DNA of 64,000 nucleotides from Metabacillus halosaccharovorans (lineage in GTDB: Bacteria; Bacillota; Bacilli; Bacillales; Bacillaceae): assembly GCF_002019635.1 (NCBI RefSeq), contig NZ_KV917371.1, positions 2,338,001 to 2,402,000 on the forward strand, written 5' to 3'. Each line of letters begins with the position of its first letter. The first letter of the stretch is position 1. Under the pieces are notes generated by a model. That model was not told the origin of the DNA and searched no databases. It saw only the letters and a program-made list of their open reading frames with translations. A program made the translations under genes and the position numbers. Of this stretch, positions 54,670 to 63,508 are shown in pieces.

Positions 54670-55638
54670 ATGGCCTTTATAAGCACAAGAACAGCTAAAA
54701 CTACCAGTGCACCTAATATAAAACTGGAAAAGAAGCCTACCGTTTTTAATACATTTAAACGTGACTATCAATTATGGATCATGATCCTGCCGGCAATTAT
54801 CATTGTGTTTGTCTTTAACTATATCCCGATGTACGGAATTCAGCTGGCCTTTCGAGAGTTTGATTTTACAAAAGGACTGACCGGGGGAGATTGGGTAGGC
54901 TTAAAGTACTTTACTCAATTTATTGAAAGCCATATGTTTACAGATTTATTAAGAAATACAGTTGTTTTAAGCTTAACAACCATTATTGTAGGCTTTCCTG
55001 CTCCGATTATTTTGGCTTTGCTCATTAACCAGATTAAATGGAAAAGAGGGAAAAAGGTTCTCCAAACAACCGTATATTTGCCTCACTTTATTTCCATTGT
55101 GGTACTTGTCGGATTATTAAATGTCTTATTGTCTCCTAATACAGGAATCGTTGGACATATCATGAATGCATTTGGATTTCATGATGTAAATCTATTAGCT
55201 TCTACCAATACATTTGTTCCTGTATATGTGTTATCTGATGTTTGGCAACATGTTGGGTGGAATAGCATCATTTATTTAGCGGCATTATCCAGTGTAGATC
55301 CGCAGTTATATGATTCAGCGAAAATGGATGGAGCAAATCGCTGGCAAATAATTAGAAATGTTGAAATACCAGCGATTATCCCAACAATTATTATTCTATT
55401 GATATTAAATATGGGTTCCATTATCAGTACGGGCTTTGAAAAAATCTTTTTAATGCAAAATCCATTAAACCTGCCAGTTTCTGAGGTCATTGAAACATAT
55501 GTCTATAAAATTGGGATTATCTCAAATCAATTTAGCTACGCAGCAGCCATTGGGTTGTTTAATACATTAATTAATTTTGCCTTACTGTTAACGATGAATT
55601 ATATAGCAAAAAGATTCTCGAATATTAGCTTATGGTAA
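54670..55638 (+). CDS. Carbohydrate ABC transporter permease, LplB type
   Basis: This 322-residue membrane permease has about six helices and an EAA loop (PQLYDSAKMDGANRWQIIRNVEIPA). Second of four genes in the third importer operon. AAAGGAGA is followed by ATGs at 54664 and 54670; spacing favours the second. A GGGCTG/CAGCCC hairpin in the 66 bp before it could lower permease expression relative to the binding protein. Confidence 0.88.
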   Translation: MAFISTRTAKTTSAPNIKLEKKPTVFNTFKRDYQLWIMILPAIIIVFVFNYIPMYGIQLAFREFDFTKGLTGGDWVGLKYFTQFIESHMFTDLLRNTVVLSLTTIIVGFPAPIILALLINQIKWKRGKKVLQTTVYLPHFISIVVLVGLLNVLLSPNTGIVGHIMNAFGFHDVNLLASTNTFVPVYVLSDVWQHVGWNSIIYLAALSSVDPQLYDSAKMDGANRWQIIRNVEIPAIIPTIIILLILNMGSIISTGFEKIFLMQNPLNLPVSEVIETYVYKIGIISNQFSYAAAIGLFNTLINFALLLTMNYIAKRFSNISLW

Positions 55639-55679
55639 TGCTTTCAAGATAGAGTCCTATTATGGAGGGAGGAGCTGCT

Positions 55680-56582
55680 ATGGCACTACTCACAAAAAAG
55701 GGAAAAAATATAAATGACATAATCTTTGATCTGTGTATCTATGTGATATGTGCGATTGTTTTTTTAATCATTGCCTATCCGCTTTATTTTGTTGTAATCG
55801 CTTCTGTGAGTGATTCAACTCTTGTTTCTACAGGGAAAGTACTGTTATTTCCAAAAGGGTTTAGTCTATTTGGATATCAAGAAATTTTTCAGGATTCAAG
55901 GATATGGGTTGGTTACAAAAATACAATGATTTACTCTCTTTTAGGTACATTTGTTAATTTGTTGCTAACACTGCCAGCTGCCTATGTATTATCGAGAAAA
56001 GAATTTCGGGCAAGACGAATTTTAATGTTCTTCTTTGTCTTTACAATGTTTTTTAATGGAGGGTTAATCCCGACATACTTATTAATGAAAGATTTACAGT
56101 TAATAGACACAATGTGGGTGTTTATTATTCCTTTCTCAGTCAATGTTTTTAATTTAATTATCACCAGAACGTTTTTTGAGACAAGTATACCCAACGAATT
56201 GTTTGAAGCCGCATCAATTGATGGGTGTAATCACTTTACATTTTTTCTTAAAGTTGTATTACCTCTCTCGAAAGCGGTTGTATCTGTTATTGGACTTTAT
56301 TACTTAGTGTGGCATTGGAATGATTTTTTTACAGGTTTAATTTATATAAGAGACTATAATCTGCAGCCACTGCAAATTGTATTGAGAGATATTCTGCTTT
56401 CTAATCAGGTGTTTGCAGAAGGAGCTGGAAGTGGTGGTGCATCTGGTGGATACGCTCAAAGATATGCGGATCAAATAAAGTATGGAGTTATTATTATTTC
56501 AACCCTTCCGATCTTAATTGTCTATCCATTTATTCAAAAGTATTTTGAAAAAGGAGTGATGATTGGATCAGTAAAGGGATAA
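55680..56582 (+). CDS. Carbohydrate ABC transporter permease, LplC/YtcP type
   Basis: This 300-residue permease has an EAA loop (NELFEAASIDGCNHFTFFLKVVLPL) and the family ending YPFIQKYFEKGVMIGSVK. It pairs with the LplB-type permease upstream. A glycine/alanine-rich insert (EGAGSGGASGGYA) sits before the last helix. GGGAGGAG lies 5 bp before ATG 55680. A hairpin terminator follows. Confidence 0.9.
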   Translation: MALLTKKGKNINDIIFDLCIYVICAIVFLIIAYPLYFVVIASVSDSTLVSTGKVLLFPKGFSLFGYQEIFQDSRIWVGYKNTMIYSLLGTFVNLLLTLPAAYVLSRKEFRARRILMFFFVFTMFFNGGLIPTYLLMKDLQLIDTMWVFIIPFSVNVFNLIITRTFFETSIPNELFEAASIDGCNHFTFFLKVVLPLSKAVVSVIGLYYLVWHWNDFFTGLIYIRDYNLQPLQIVLRDILLSNQVFAEGAGSGGASGGYAQRYADQIKYGVIIISTLPILIVYPFIQKYFEKGVMIGSVKG

Positions 56583-56590
56583 AAAAGAGA

Positions 56591-56623
56591 AAAAAGCTAT
56601 TGATAATCTATCGATAGCTTTTT
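56591..56623 (+). terminator. Terminator/attenuator before DUF624 gene
   Basis: AAAAAGCTATTGATA (56591-56605) pairs with TATCGATAGCTTTTT (56609-56623; one G-U pair). DUF624 lies just 17 bp after it, so it is expressed by readthrough. Confidence 0.8.
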
Positions 56624-56639
56624 ATATGGAGGGCAGGAG

Positions 56640-57281
56640 ATGAAAGTATTAGGAAATAAGTATCTTCAATTAGGAGAATGGTGTTTGCATTTGTTTCTAT
56701 TAAACTGTTTGTGGTTTATGTTTTCACTAATTGGCGGTTTTTTCTTAGGGGTTTTTCCTGCAACTGTGGCCCTTTTTGCAGTTCTAAGGAAATTAACGAT
56801 GGAACCCGAAGTAGAAGTGAGGATCTTTCACCTCTTCTGGACAACATATAAATCAGAGTTTATTAAAGGAAATTTACTCGGTTATGTTTGGGCGGTTATA
56901 GGGGGAGCGATTTTAATTGATGTGAGAGTTTTGCATCAGGTTGAGACAACTTTTATTCATCAGGCTTTAACCATTGCGCTCTATTTACTCCTTGTTCTAT
57001 ACGTGTTCATCACATTCTATCTATTTCCTATTTTTGTGCACTATAATTTAAGATTTCTAGAGTATTATAAGTATGCCTTTGTTCTTGTAATAGGAAGACC
57101 AATCAAATCAATCCTCTTATTTGCTTCAATGTTACTTATCTATTTTTTATTTTCGCTTATTCCGGGGCTAATACCTGTCTTTGGAGTTAGCTTTATCGGG
57201 TTTGTCATGATGAAGATGACATCTTCGTCATTGATGAAAAACAACCATTCTCATATCGAAGAGGTAGAATCCTTTAGCTAG
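56640..57281 (+). CDS. DUF624 membrane protein
   Basis: This 213-residue protein has four to five hydrophobic helices and the LFLLNCLWFMFSLIGGFFLGVFPATVAL-like beginning and FPIFVHYN segment that it shares with the copy at 30952. The role of the family is unknown; it is again tied to an Lpl-type importer. GGAGGGCAGGAG precedes the ATG. It is the last gene before the heat-shock gene htpG. Confidence 0.85.
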   Translation: MKVLGNKYLQLGEWCLHLFLLNCLWFMFSLIGGFFLGVFPATVALFAVLRKLTMEPEVEVRIFHLFWTTYKSEFIKGNLLGYVWAVIGGAILIDVRVLHQVETTFIHQALTIALYLLLVLYVFITFYLFPIFVHYNLRFLEYYKYAFVLVIGRPIKSILLFASMLLIYFLFSLIPGLIPVFGVSFIGFVMMKMTSSSLMKNNHSHIEEVESFS

Positions 57282-57312
57282 TACAAAAATTTGCCCTATT
57301 CCTTTCATGTTA

Positions 57313-57380
57313 TTGACAGAAAAAGTATGATATGATATTAAAATGTATATATGTTAGCACTCTGGTGTTTAGAGTGCTAA
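57313..57380 (+). promoter_or_regulatory. htpG promoter with perfect CIRCE operator (HrcA)
   Basis: TTGACA (57313-57318), 17 bp, TATTAA (57336-57341). Downstream, TTAGCACTC (57354-57362), 9 bp, GAGTGCTAA (57372-57380): the exact CIRCE consensus bound by the heat-shock repressor HrcA. Confidence 0.92.
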
Positions 57381-57419
57381 TTGTTGTGAATACATAAAAC
57401 TTTGGAAGGAGAGGTTAAA

Positions 57420-59300
57420 TTGACGAAAAAACAATTTAAAGCAGAATCCAAACGACTTTTAGAAATGATGATTAACTCTATTTACTCTCAACGTGAGGTA
57501 TTTTTAAGGGAGTTGATTTCAAATGCCAGTGATGCGATCGATAAAATTTATTACAAAGCATTAACTGATGATTCACTAACTTTTAATAAAGATAGCTATT
57601 ATATTAAAATTTCAGCTAATAAAGAAAATCGCACATTAACGATTACTGATACTGGAATCGGTATGACGAAAGATGAACTGGAAAATAATTTGGGTGTTAT
57701 TGCAAAAAGCGGCTCTTTAGCATTTAAAAAGGAAAACGAATCAAAGGATGGCCACGATATTATCGGACAATTCGGGGTTGGTTTTTATGCTGCTTTTATG
57801 GTAGCCGATGTTGTTACAGTGATTAGTAAAGCACTTGGAAGTGATGAAGCGTATAAATGGGAATCTGAAGGTGCAGAAGGTTATACTATTGAACCGTGTG
57901 AAAAAGAGACTGTCGGCACAGAGATTATTCTAAAAATCAAAGAAAATGCTGAAGAAGAAAGCTATGATGAATTTTTAGAAGAATATACATTAAAAACGAT
58001 TATTAAAAAATACTCTGACTTTATTCGTTATCCAATCAAGATGGATGTATCAGGACAACGTCCAAAAGAGGGAGCAGAAGATGAATTAGAAGAGTACATG
58101 GAAGAGCAAGTTATTAATAGTATGGTGCCGATCTGGAGAAAAAATAAGAGTGAATTAACGGATGAAGACTATGAGTCATTCTATCATGAAAAGCACTACG
58201 GGTTTGACAAGCCAATTAAACATATTCATATTAACGTTGATGGGACAGTCCGTTATAATGCGATTCTTTATATTCCTGGTCAAACACCTTTTGACTTTTA
58301 TTCAAAGGAATATGAAAAAGGGCTTGAGCTTTATTCAAATGGTGTCCTAATTATGAATAAATGTGCAGAGCTTTTACCGGATTACTTCAGCTTTGTGAAA
58401 GGTATGGTAGACTCTGAGGATCTATCTCTAAATATTTCAAGGGAAATTTTGCAACAGGATCGCCAAGTCAAGTTTATTGCGAAAAACCTAAGTAAAAAAA
58501 TTAAAAATGAATTAAAAAGCCTCATGAAAAATGATCGTGAAAAATATGAGGAATTTTATAAATCCTTTGGTAGACAGCTGAAATTTGGAGTATATAATGA
58601 CTTTGGAAGTAACAAAGAAATTCTTCAGGACTTATTGATGTTCTACTCTTCAAAAGAGAAAAAGCTTGTTTCACTTGATGACTATGTATCAAGAATGCCT
58701 GAGGACCAAAAATATATTTATTATGCTACAGGTGAATCAATCGAGAGAATTGAAAAACTTCCTCAAACAGAGATGGTGTCTGAAAAAGGCTATGAAATTC
58801 TTTACTTTACAGAGGATATTGATGAATTCGCGATCAAAATGCTTATGACCTATAATGAGAAAGAATTCAAATCTGTTTCAAGCGGTGACTTGGGAATTGA
58901 ATCAGAAGAAGATCAAAAGCAAACAGAAACGGAACAAACTGAAAATAAAGATCTCTTTGATTTAATGAAAGAAGTATTAGCAGGAAAAGTATCCGATGTA
59001 AAGCTTTCAAAACGATTAAAATCTCATCCGGTATGCTTATCAACTGTTGGTGAAGTAACAATTGAGATGGAAAAGGTTCTAAGTGCAATGCCTGATAATC
59101 AAAATGTAAAGGCTGAGAAAGTGTTGGAAATTAACAGCAATCACGAAGTATTCCAATCTTTGAAAAACGCCTTTGATCAGGATAAAGAAAAAGTGAAATT
59201 ATATACGAACCTTCTATATAATCAAGCCCTTTTAATTGAAGGCTTACCAATTCAGGACCCAGTTGAATTTACAAATGATATGTGTAAAGTGATGGTGTAA
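57420..59300 (+). CDS. htpG: Molecular chaperone HtpG (Hsp90)
   Basis: This 626-residue Hsp90 has the N-terminal ATPase ([37 protein letters not shown]), a middle domain and a C-terminal dimerisation domain. It is very similar to B. subtilis HtpG. I start at TTG 57420 after GGAAGGAGAGG; the short in-frame extension to 57402 lacks a ribosome site. Control by HrcA is inferred from the CIRCE element. A strong terminator follows. Confidence 0.96.
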   Translation: MTKKQFKAESKRLLEMMINSIYSQREVFLRELISNASDAIDKIYYKALTDDSLTFNKDSYYIKISANKENRTLTITDTGIGMTKDELENNLGVIAKSGSLAFKKENESKDGHDIIGQFGVGFYAAFMVADVVTVISKALGSDEAYKWESEGAEGYTIEPCEKETVGTEIILKIKENAEEESYDEFLEEYTLKTIIKKYSDFIRYPIKMDVSGQRPKEGAEDELEEYMEEQVINSMVPIWRKNKSELTDEDYESFYHEKHYGFDKPIKHIHINVDGTVRYNAILYIPGQTPFDFYSKEYEKGLELYSNGVLIMNKCAELLPDYFSFVKGMVDSEDLSLNISREILQQDRQVKFIAKNLSKKIKNELKSLMKNDREKYEEFYKSFGRQLKFGVYNDFGSNKEILQDLLMFYSSKEKKLVSLDDYVSRMPEDQKYIYYATGESIERIEKLPQTEMVSEKGYEILYFTEDIDEFAIKMLMTYNEKEFKSVSSGDLGIESEEDQKQTETEQTENKDLFDLMKEVLAGKVSDVKLSKRLKSHPVCLSTVGEVTIEMEKVLSAMPDNQNVKAEKVLEINSNHEVFQSLKNAFDQDKEKVKLYTNLLYNQALLIEGLPIQDPVEFTNDMCKVMV

Positions 59301-59301
59301 A

Positions 59302-59344
59302 AAACAACAGCCTCTTTCTTCGAGAAAGAGGCTGTTGTTTTTGT
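59302..59344 (+). terminator. Terminator after htpG
   Basis: AAACAACAGCCTCTTTCT (59302-59319) and its exact complement (59323-59340) form an 18-bp stem, followed by TTGTT. From 59345 to 59625 I see no gene; TAACAATAAGTC occurs twice, at 59393 and 59573. Confidence 0.92.
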
Positions 59345-59631
59345 TCTGCATTCAATTTATGAATAAATATCGTTGTTCAATGTAATATAATCTAACAATA
59401 AGTCTGAATTTTTAGTTAATTTAAACAAAAGGATTTCTTCTTTTTAATAGATACGTCAATGATTATTAGAAAATTTTATATTAGAATGGGGACAGATGTT
59501 ACATTTGTTAACGTTTAATAGGTCGATTTTTAGAATTTTCGATAAATGCATTAAAATATTTGTTAGAAAATATAACAATAAGTCAAAAAAGATTTCCCGT
59601 ATTGAAAATCCTAATTGAAAGGTTGATGGCG

Positions 59632-60456
59632 ATGCTGAATGAAAGGTATAAGGGGATTGCATTTGAAAAGAGGTTTCTCCCTCGTTTAACAACAGAGGAA
59701 GTGAAAGAATTGAGTAAGGAAGATGCATTGATCATATTACCTATTGGAGCAATTGAACAGCATGGCCCACATTTACCCATTTACACGGATACATTGATTG
59801 GAGAAGGGTTGTTAAATCAGGCATTTGAATTGCTGAATGAGGAAGATAATATCTGGGTATTGCCACCTTTGCCTTATGGAAAGAGTACGGAGCACCTAGG
59901 TATGCCTGGTACGATGACATTATCTGCTGCTACCTTACAAGCTGTTGTCACAGATATAGCTAAAAGTGTTCATGCAAGTGGATTTAAAAGACTTCTCTTA
60001 TTTAATACACACGGCGGAAATCATGATTTATTAAATATGATCTCTAGAGAAATTAGAATTGAGACAGGAATGATGGTGTTCCGATTAAATCCAGGGTCAT
60101 CGAAAACAAATGACCTCATCACTGAGCGTGAACAAAAATTTGGCATTCATGGGGGAGATGTGGAGACTTCTATGGTCCTGGACTTTAAAAATAACTGGGT
60201 TCATCCTGATAAATCTCCTACTGAGTTTGTAACATTGCCAGAGAATACAAAGCATCTTTATTTAAAAGGAACCAGCTATTTTGCTTGGGTGATCAATGAT
60301 ATCTCTACTACTGGAGTTGCAGGAGATGCAACACAAGCTACGATAGAGAAAGGGATGGAGATTAATCAATATGTTTCTGAATCAATTGCTGAAGCATTAA
60401 GAGAAATGCGTAACTTTGATATTGATATGTTAACAAATAAAATGGTGAAACAGTAG
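59632..60456 (+). CDS. Creatininase-family amidohydrolase
   Basis: This protein of about 274 residues has the metal ligands of the creatininase fold: Glu and His in IEQHGPHLP, Asp in YTDTLIGE, and His in NTHGGNHD. The blocks TEHLGMPGTMTLS and GGDVETSMVLDF also fit. Members open cyclic amides such as creatinine or act in cofactor maturation. It leads an operon with an ABC importer and an FAD oxidase, so the substrate is probably an imported cyclic amide. ATGs at 59626 and 59632 are possible; spacing from AAAGG favours 59632. Confidence 0.85.
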   Translation: MLNERYKGIAFEKRFLPRLTTEEVKELSKEDALIILPIGAIEQHGPHLPIYTDTLIGEGLLNQAFELLNEEDNIWVLPPLPYGKSTEHLGMPGTMTLSAATLQAVVTDIAKSVHASGFKRLLLFNTHGGNHDLLNMISREIRIETGMMVFRLNPGSSKTNDLITEREQKFGIHGGDVETSMVLDFKNNWVHPDKSPTEFVTLPENTKHLYLKGTSYFAWVINDISTTGVAGDATQATIEKGMEINQYVSESIAEALREMRNFDIDMLTNKMVKQ

Positions 60457-60470
60457 AGGAGGCGATGGTG

Positions 60471-61274
60471 TTGAAGCAGGAAATGCCTACATTAACAAAA
60501 CCAGAGGAACATAATAGAAAACGTCCGGTTGTTTTTATGGAAAATGTGAGCAAAATATACCCAAATGGAAAAACAGCTGTTCAAAACGTTAGCTTAGAGA
60601 TTGAGGAAGGGGAATTTATATCATTTGTTGGTCCTTCTGGTTGTGGAAAATCTACAATATTTAATATGATTTCCGGGATTATTGAGCATTCTGTAGGAAA
60701 ACTGGAGATCCTTGGGACAACACCAACATTAGCAAGACAACAAAGTACAGATGTGTCATTTGTTTTTCAAGAGCCTACTCTTTTACCATGGCGCTCTGTA
60801 TTAGATAATGTCATGCTTCCTTTAGAATTTAGAAATGTAACAAAGCAGGAAAAGCTTGAGAAAGCTCACCACGTCCTTAAAATGGTTGGATTATCAGAAT
60901 ATACAAAGGCGCTACCTCGAGAACTTTCGGGTGGAATGAAAATGCGTGTTTCAATTGCAAGGGCGCTTGTTTCAAAGCCGAAATTATTATTAATGGACGA
61001 ACCATTCGGGGCCCTGGATGAGATTACAAGGCAAAACTTACAATCAGAACTCCTAAGAATTTGGGAGACCGAAAAGATGACAGTCTTATTTATTACTCAT
61101 AATGTGTTTGAAGCCGTATATTTATCAACAAAAATTGCGGTTATGACGCCTAGTCCTGGAAAAGTTGAATCGGTTGTAGAGGTGCCCCTCCCATTTCCGC
61201 GGAATGAAGACTTTAGAACATCACATCAATTTAGTGATATTGCAGCAAAAGTATCACAAGACTTAAAGTTTTAA
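60471..61274 (+). CDS. ABC transporter ATPase (SsuB/TauB/ThiZ type)
   Basis: This ATPase of about 267 residues has Walker A GPSGCGKST, Q-loop FVFQEP, signature LSGGMKMRVS, Walker B LLLMDEPFGALDE and H-loop ITHN. It powers the NMT1/TauA-type importer formed with the permease and lipoprotein downstream. GGAGG lies before ATG 60465 (too close), GTG 60468 and TTG 60471 (8 bp); I choose TTG. An FAD oxidase gene separates it from the permease, an uncommon order. Confidence 0.88.
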   Translation: MKQEMPTLTKPEEHNRKRPVVFMENVSKIYPNGKTAVQNVSLEIEEGEFISFVGPSGCGKSTIFNMISGIIEHSVGKLEILGTTPTLARQQSTDVSFVFQEPTLLPWRSVLDNVMLPLEFRNVTKQEKLEKAHHVLKMVGLSEYTKALPRELSGGMKMRVSIARALVSKPKLLLMDEPFGALDEITRQNLQSELLRIWETEKMTVLFITHNVFEAVYLSTKIAVMTPSPGKVESVVEVPLPFPRNEDFRTSHQFSDIAAKVSQDLKF

Positions 61275-61289
61275 AAGGAGGGAAAACGT

Positions 61290-62624
61290 ATGTGGATTAA
61301 ACAGTTAATGGAGTTATTAGGAGAAGAAAAGGTATTAATCTCAGAAGCTGTTAAAGAACGATTATCAAAAGACTATTATTGGTATTCCCCAGTACTCTAT
61401 CAACAATTAAAAGAAAAACGAGCAGATTGTGCCGTCCAGCCTGAATCAATTCATGAAGTAAGAAAGATTGTTGCCTTTGCCGTGAAGAATCGTGTTCCTA
61501 TTACAGTAAGGGGAGCTGGAACTGGTAATTACGGTCAGGCCATACCATTGGAGGGGGGAATTGTTTTAGATGTAACAAAGCTTGATCATATCATAGAGAT
61601 AAGAGAAGCAACTGCACATGTTCAAGCAGGAGTGAAGCTTGGTGTATTAGAAAAAAACCTGCGACAACAAGGAAAGGAACTAAGAATCTACCCTAGTACC
61701 TATATGAAAGCGACAGTAGGAGGATTTTTATGTGGAGGTTCAGGAGGTATTGGGTCTATTAGATGGGGTAATTTATGGGATGGTAATATACAATCTATTA
61801 CTGTTATGACAATTGAAGTAGAGCCTCAACTACTAACAGTAAGTGGCGAGGAAATGGAGACATATATCCATAACTACGGAACAACAGGCATTGTTGTAGA
61901 GGCGACTTTATTTATTGAACCGAAAACAGATTGGGCTCAGTATATTGTTTCATTTGATGAATTTCAAAAGGCTGTTGAGTTTAGTGATGCCCTTGCACAT
62001 AATGAAGCGATTATTAAACGATTAGTGTCAGTTTGTGAATGGCCAATTCCGTCACATTTCCCAGGTTTAAAGAAATTCCTTCAAGATGGGAAATCGATCG
62101 TTATGTTGGAAATTGCTGAAGGGGCAGAAGAGAAATTAGAGCAGATTGCTAAAGAATATCATGGAGAAATAACGTTTAAAATACCTGTTGAAAACTATCA
62201 AAAAGGGTTGAAACTTTCCGATTTCACTTGGAACCATGCCACATTATGGGCACATAAACATGGTGAGAATATCACCTACTTGCAAGCTAGGTTTGATAAG
62301 AATAGGATATTTGAACAAATGAATGCTATTCGTATGAAGTATGGCTTTGAAGTACAATTTCATTTTGAATTTATTAAAATTAAGGGTGAGATTACTCCTG
62401 CCTCTCTTCCGGTTCTCATTTATCAATCAGAGGATAGATTAAATGAAATTATAAACTACTTCGAAAGTGTAGGGGTTCAAATTAATAATCCCCATACTTA
62501 TCTGCTGGGATTTGGAGGATATAATTTAAGAATGAAGGAAATAGAAAATATGAAGAAGAAAAATGATCCTTTCAATTTATTGAATCCCGGAAAAATTCCA
62601 AGTAATAAAGAAATAGTTCAATAG
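61290..62624 (+). CDS. FAD-binding oxidase/dehydrogenase (GlcD-like)
   Basis: This 444-residue flavoprotein has the PP-loop FAD_binding_4 domain (AVQPESIHEVRKIV, RGAGTGNYGQA, VQAGVKLGVLE, GGFLCGGSGGIGS) and a C-terminal cap ending in DPFNLLNPGKIPS. Family members oxidise 2-hydroxy acids and related compounds. Placed between ABC genes, it probably acts on the imported compound or its breakdown product. AAAAGGAGG precedes the ATG. The electron acceptor is not apparent. Confidence 0.85.
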   Translation: MWIKQLMELLGEEKVLISEAVKERLSKDYYWYSPVLYQQLKEKRADCAVQPESIHEVRKIVAFAVKNRVPITVRGAGTGNYGQAIPLEGGIVLDVTKLDHIIEIREATAHVQAGVKLGVLEKNLRQQGKELRIYPSTYMKATVGGFLCGGSGGIGSIRWGNLWDGNIQSITVMTIEVEPQLLTVSGEEMETYIHNYGTTGIVVEATLFIEPKTDWAQYIVSFDEFQKAVEFSDALAHNEAIIKRLVSVCEWPIPSHFPGLKKFLQDGKSIVMLEIAEGAEEKLEQIAKEYHGEITFKIPVENYQKGLKLSDFTWNHATLWAHKHGENITYLQARFDKNRIFEQMNAIRMKYGFEVQFHFEFIKIKGEITPASLPVLIYQSEDRLNEIINYFESVGVQINNPHTYLLGFGGYNLRMKEIENMKKKNDPFNLLNPGKIPSNKEIVQ

Positions 62625-62641
62625 AAAAGGAGGTTTTTTTC

Positions 62642-63484
62642 ATGGAACATACTCAACTAGAGGTTTCTAGTGTACCGATGAAGAAAGGTAAGGATAAAAA
62701 ACTGAATATTCCGAATAATATTATACCTCCAGTCGTTGTATTTGTTTTATTTCTCTCTTTTTGGCAATTTGGAGCACAAATCCTTCAAATTCCTAACTAT
62801 TTATTACCAAAGCCAACCGATATCGTTCAAGCTGCAGTGAATAATTGGGAAAACCTAAGTACAGCTGTCATAACGACGATTACAGAAGCTGTTGTTGGAT
62901 TTGTGTTTAGTGTAATAGGTGGTGTTTTAGGAGCTATTATTATGGCGAGTTCTAAGTTATTGGAGAAAAGCTTATATCCTTATGCCATTCTATTACAAAC
63001 TATTCCTATTGTGGCGATTGCTCCGATTATTGTCATTTGGTTTGGTTCAGGTATGAATGCGATCGTTATTATAGCATTTACGATTGGATTTTTTCCAATG
63101 CTATCTAATACATTAATTGGCCTGAATTCTACTAACAGCGGAATGATACACTTGCTCAAACTCTATCAAGCTTCTAAATGGCAAATAATGTGGAAGGTTC
63201 GTATACCAGCGGCATTACCTTATATAATGGCCGGGTTGAAGATATCTTGTACATTAGCGGTTATTGGGGCAATTGTTGGAGAATATATCGCCGGTATTGG
63301 AGGCGGTGCTGGTGGAATCGGTTATGCAATCACTGTTGCATCCTCCAGGTTAGAGACAGCCTATCTCTTTGCCTGTGGAATTTCAGCTGCCATCTTGGGT
63401 ATCGTCTTTTTCCTCATTGTGAACTTGATTTCAAAGCTGTTACTAGGGTCTTGGCATGAATCAGAAATGAAAAAACAAAACTAA
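62642..63484 (+). CDS. ABC transporter permease (SsuC/TauC/ThiX type)
   Basis: This 280-residue permease has about six hydrophobic helices and the loop LKLYQASKWQIMWKVRIPAALPYIMAGLKIS typical of TauC/SsuC permeases. AAAAGGAGG precedes the ATG. It pairs with the ATPase at 60471 and the lipoprotein at 63509. Substrates of this family include sulfonates, pyrimidines and nitrate-like compounds; none is specified by the sequence. Confidence 0.9.
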   Translation: MEHTQLEVSSVPMKKGKDKKLNIPNNIIPPVVVFVLFLSFWQFGAQILQIPNYLLPKPTDIVQAAVNNWENLSTAVITTITEAVVGFVFSVIGGVLGAIIMASSKLLEKSLYPYAILLQTIPIVAIAPIIVIWFGSGMNAIVIIAFTIGFFPMLSNTLIGLNSTNSGMIHLLKLYQASKWQIMWKVRIPAALPYIMAGLKISCTLAVIGAIVGEYIAGIGGGAGGIGYAITVASSRLETAYLFACGISAAILGIVFFLIVNLISKLLLGSWHESEMKKQN

Positions 63485-63508
63485 ATCGATTATGCAGGGG
63501 GTTATACG

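Noticed and set aside
59507-59520. cre-like TGTTAACGTTTAAT upstream of the creatininase gene
   Set aside because: Three mismatches to the consensus; chance is likely in AT-rich DNA.
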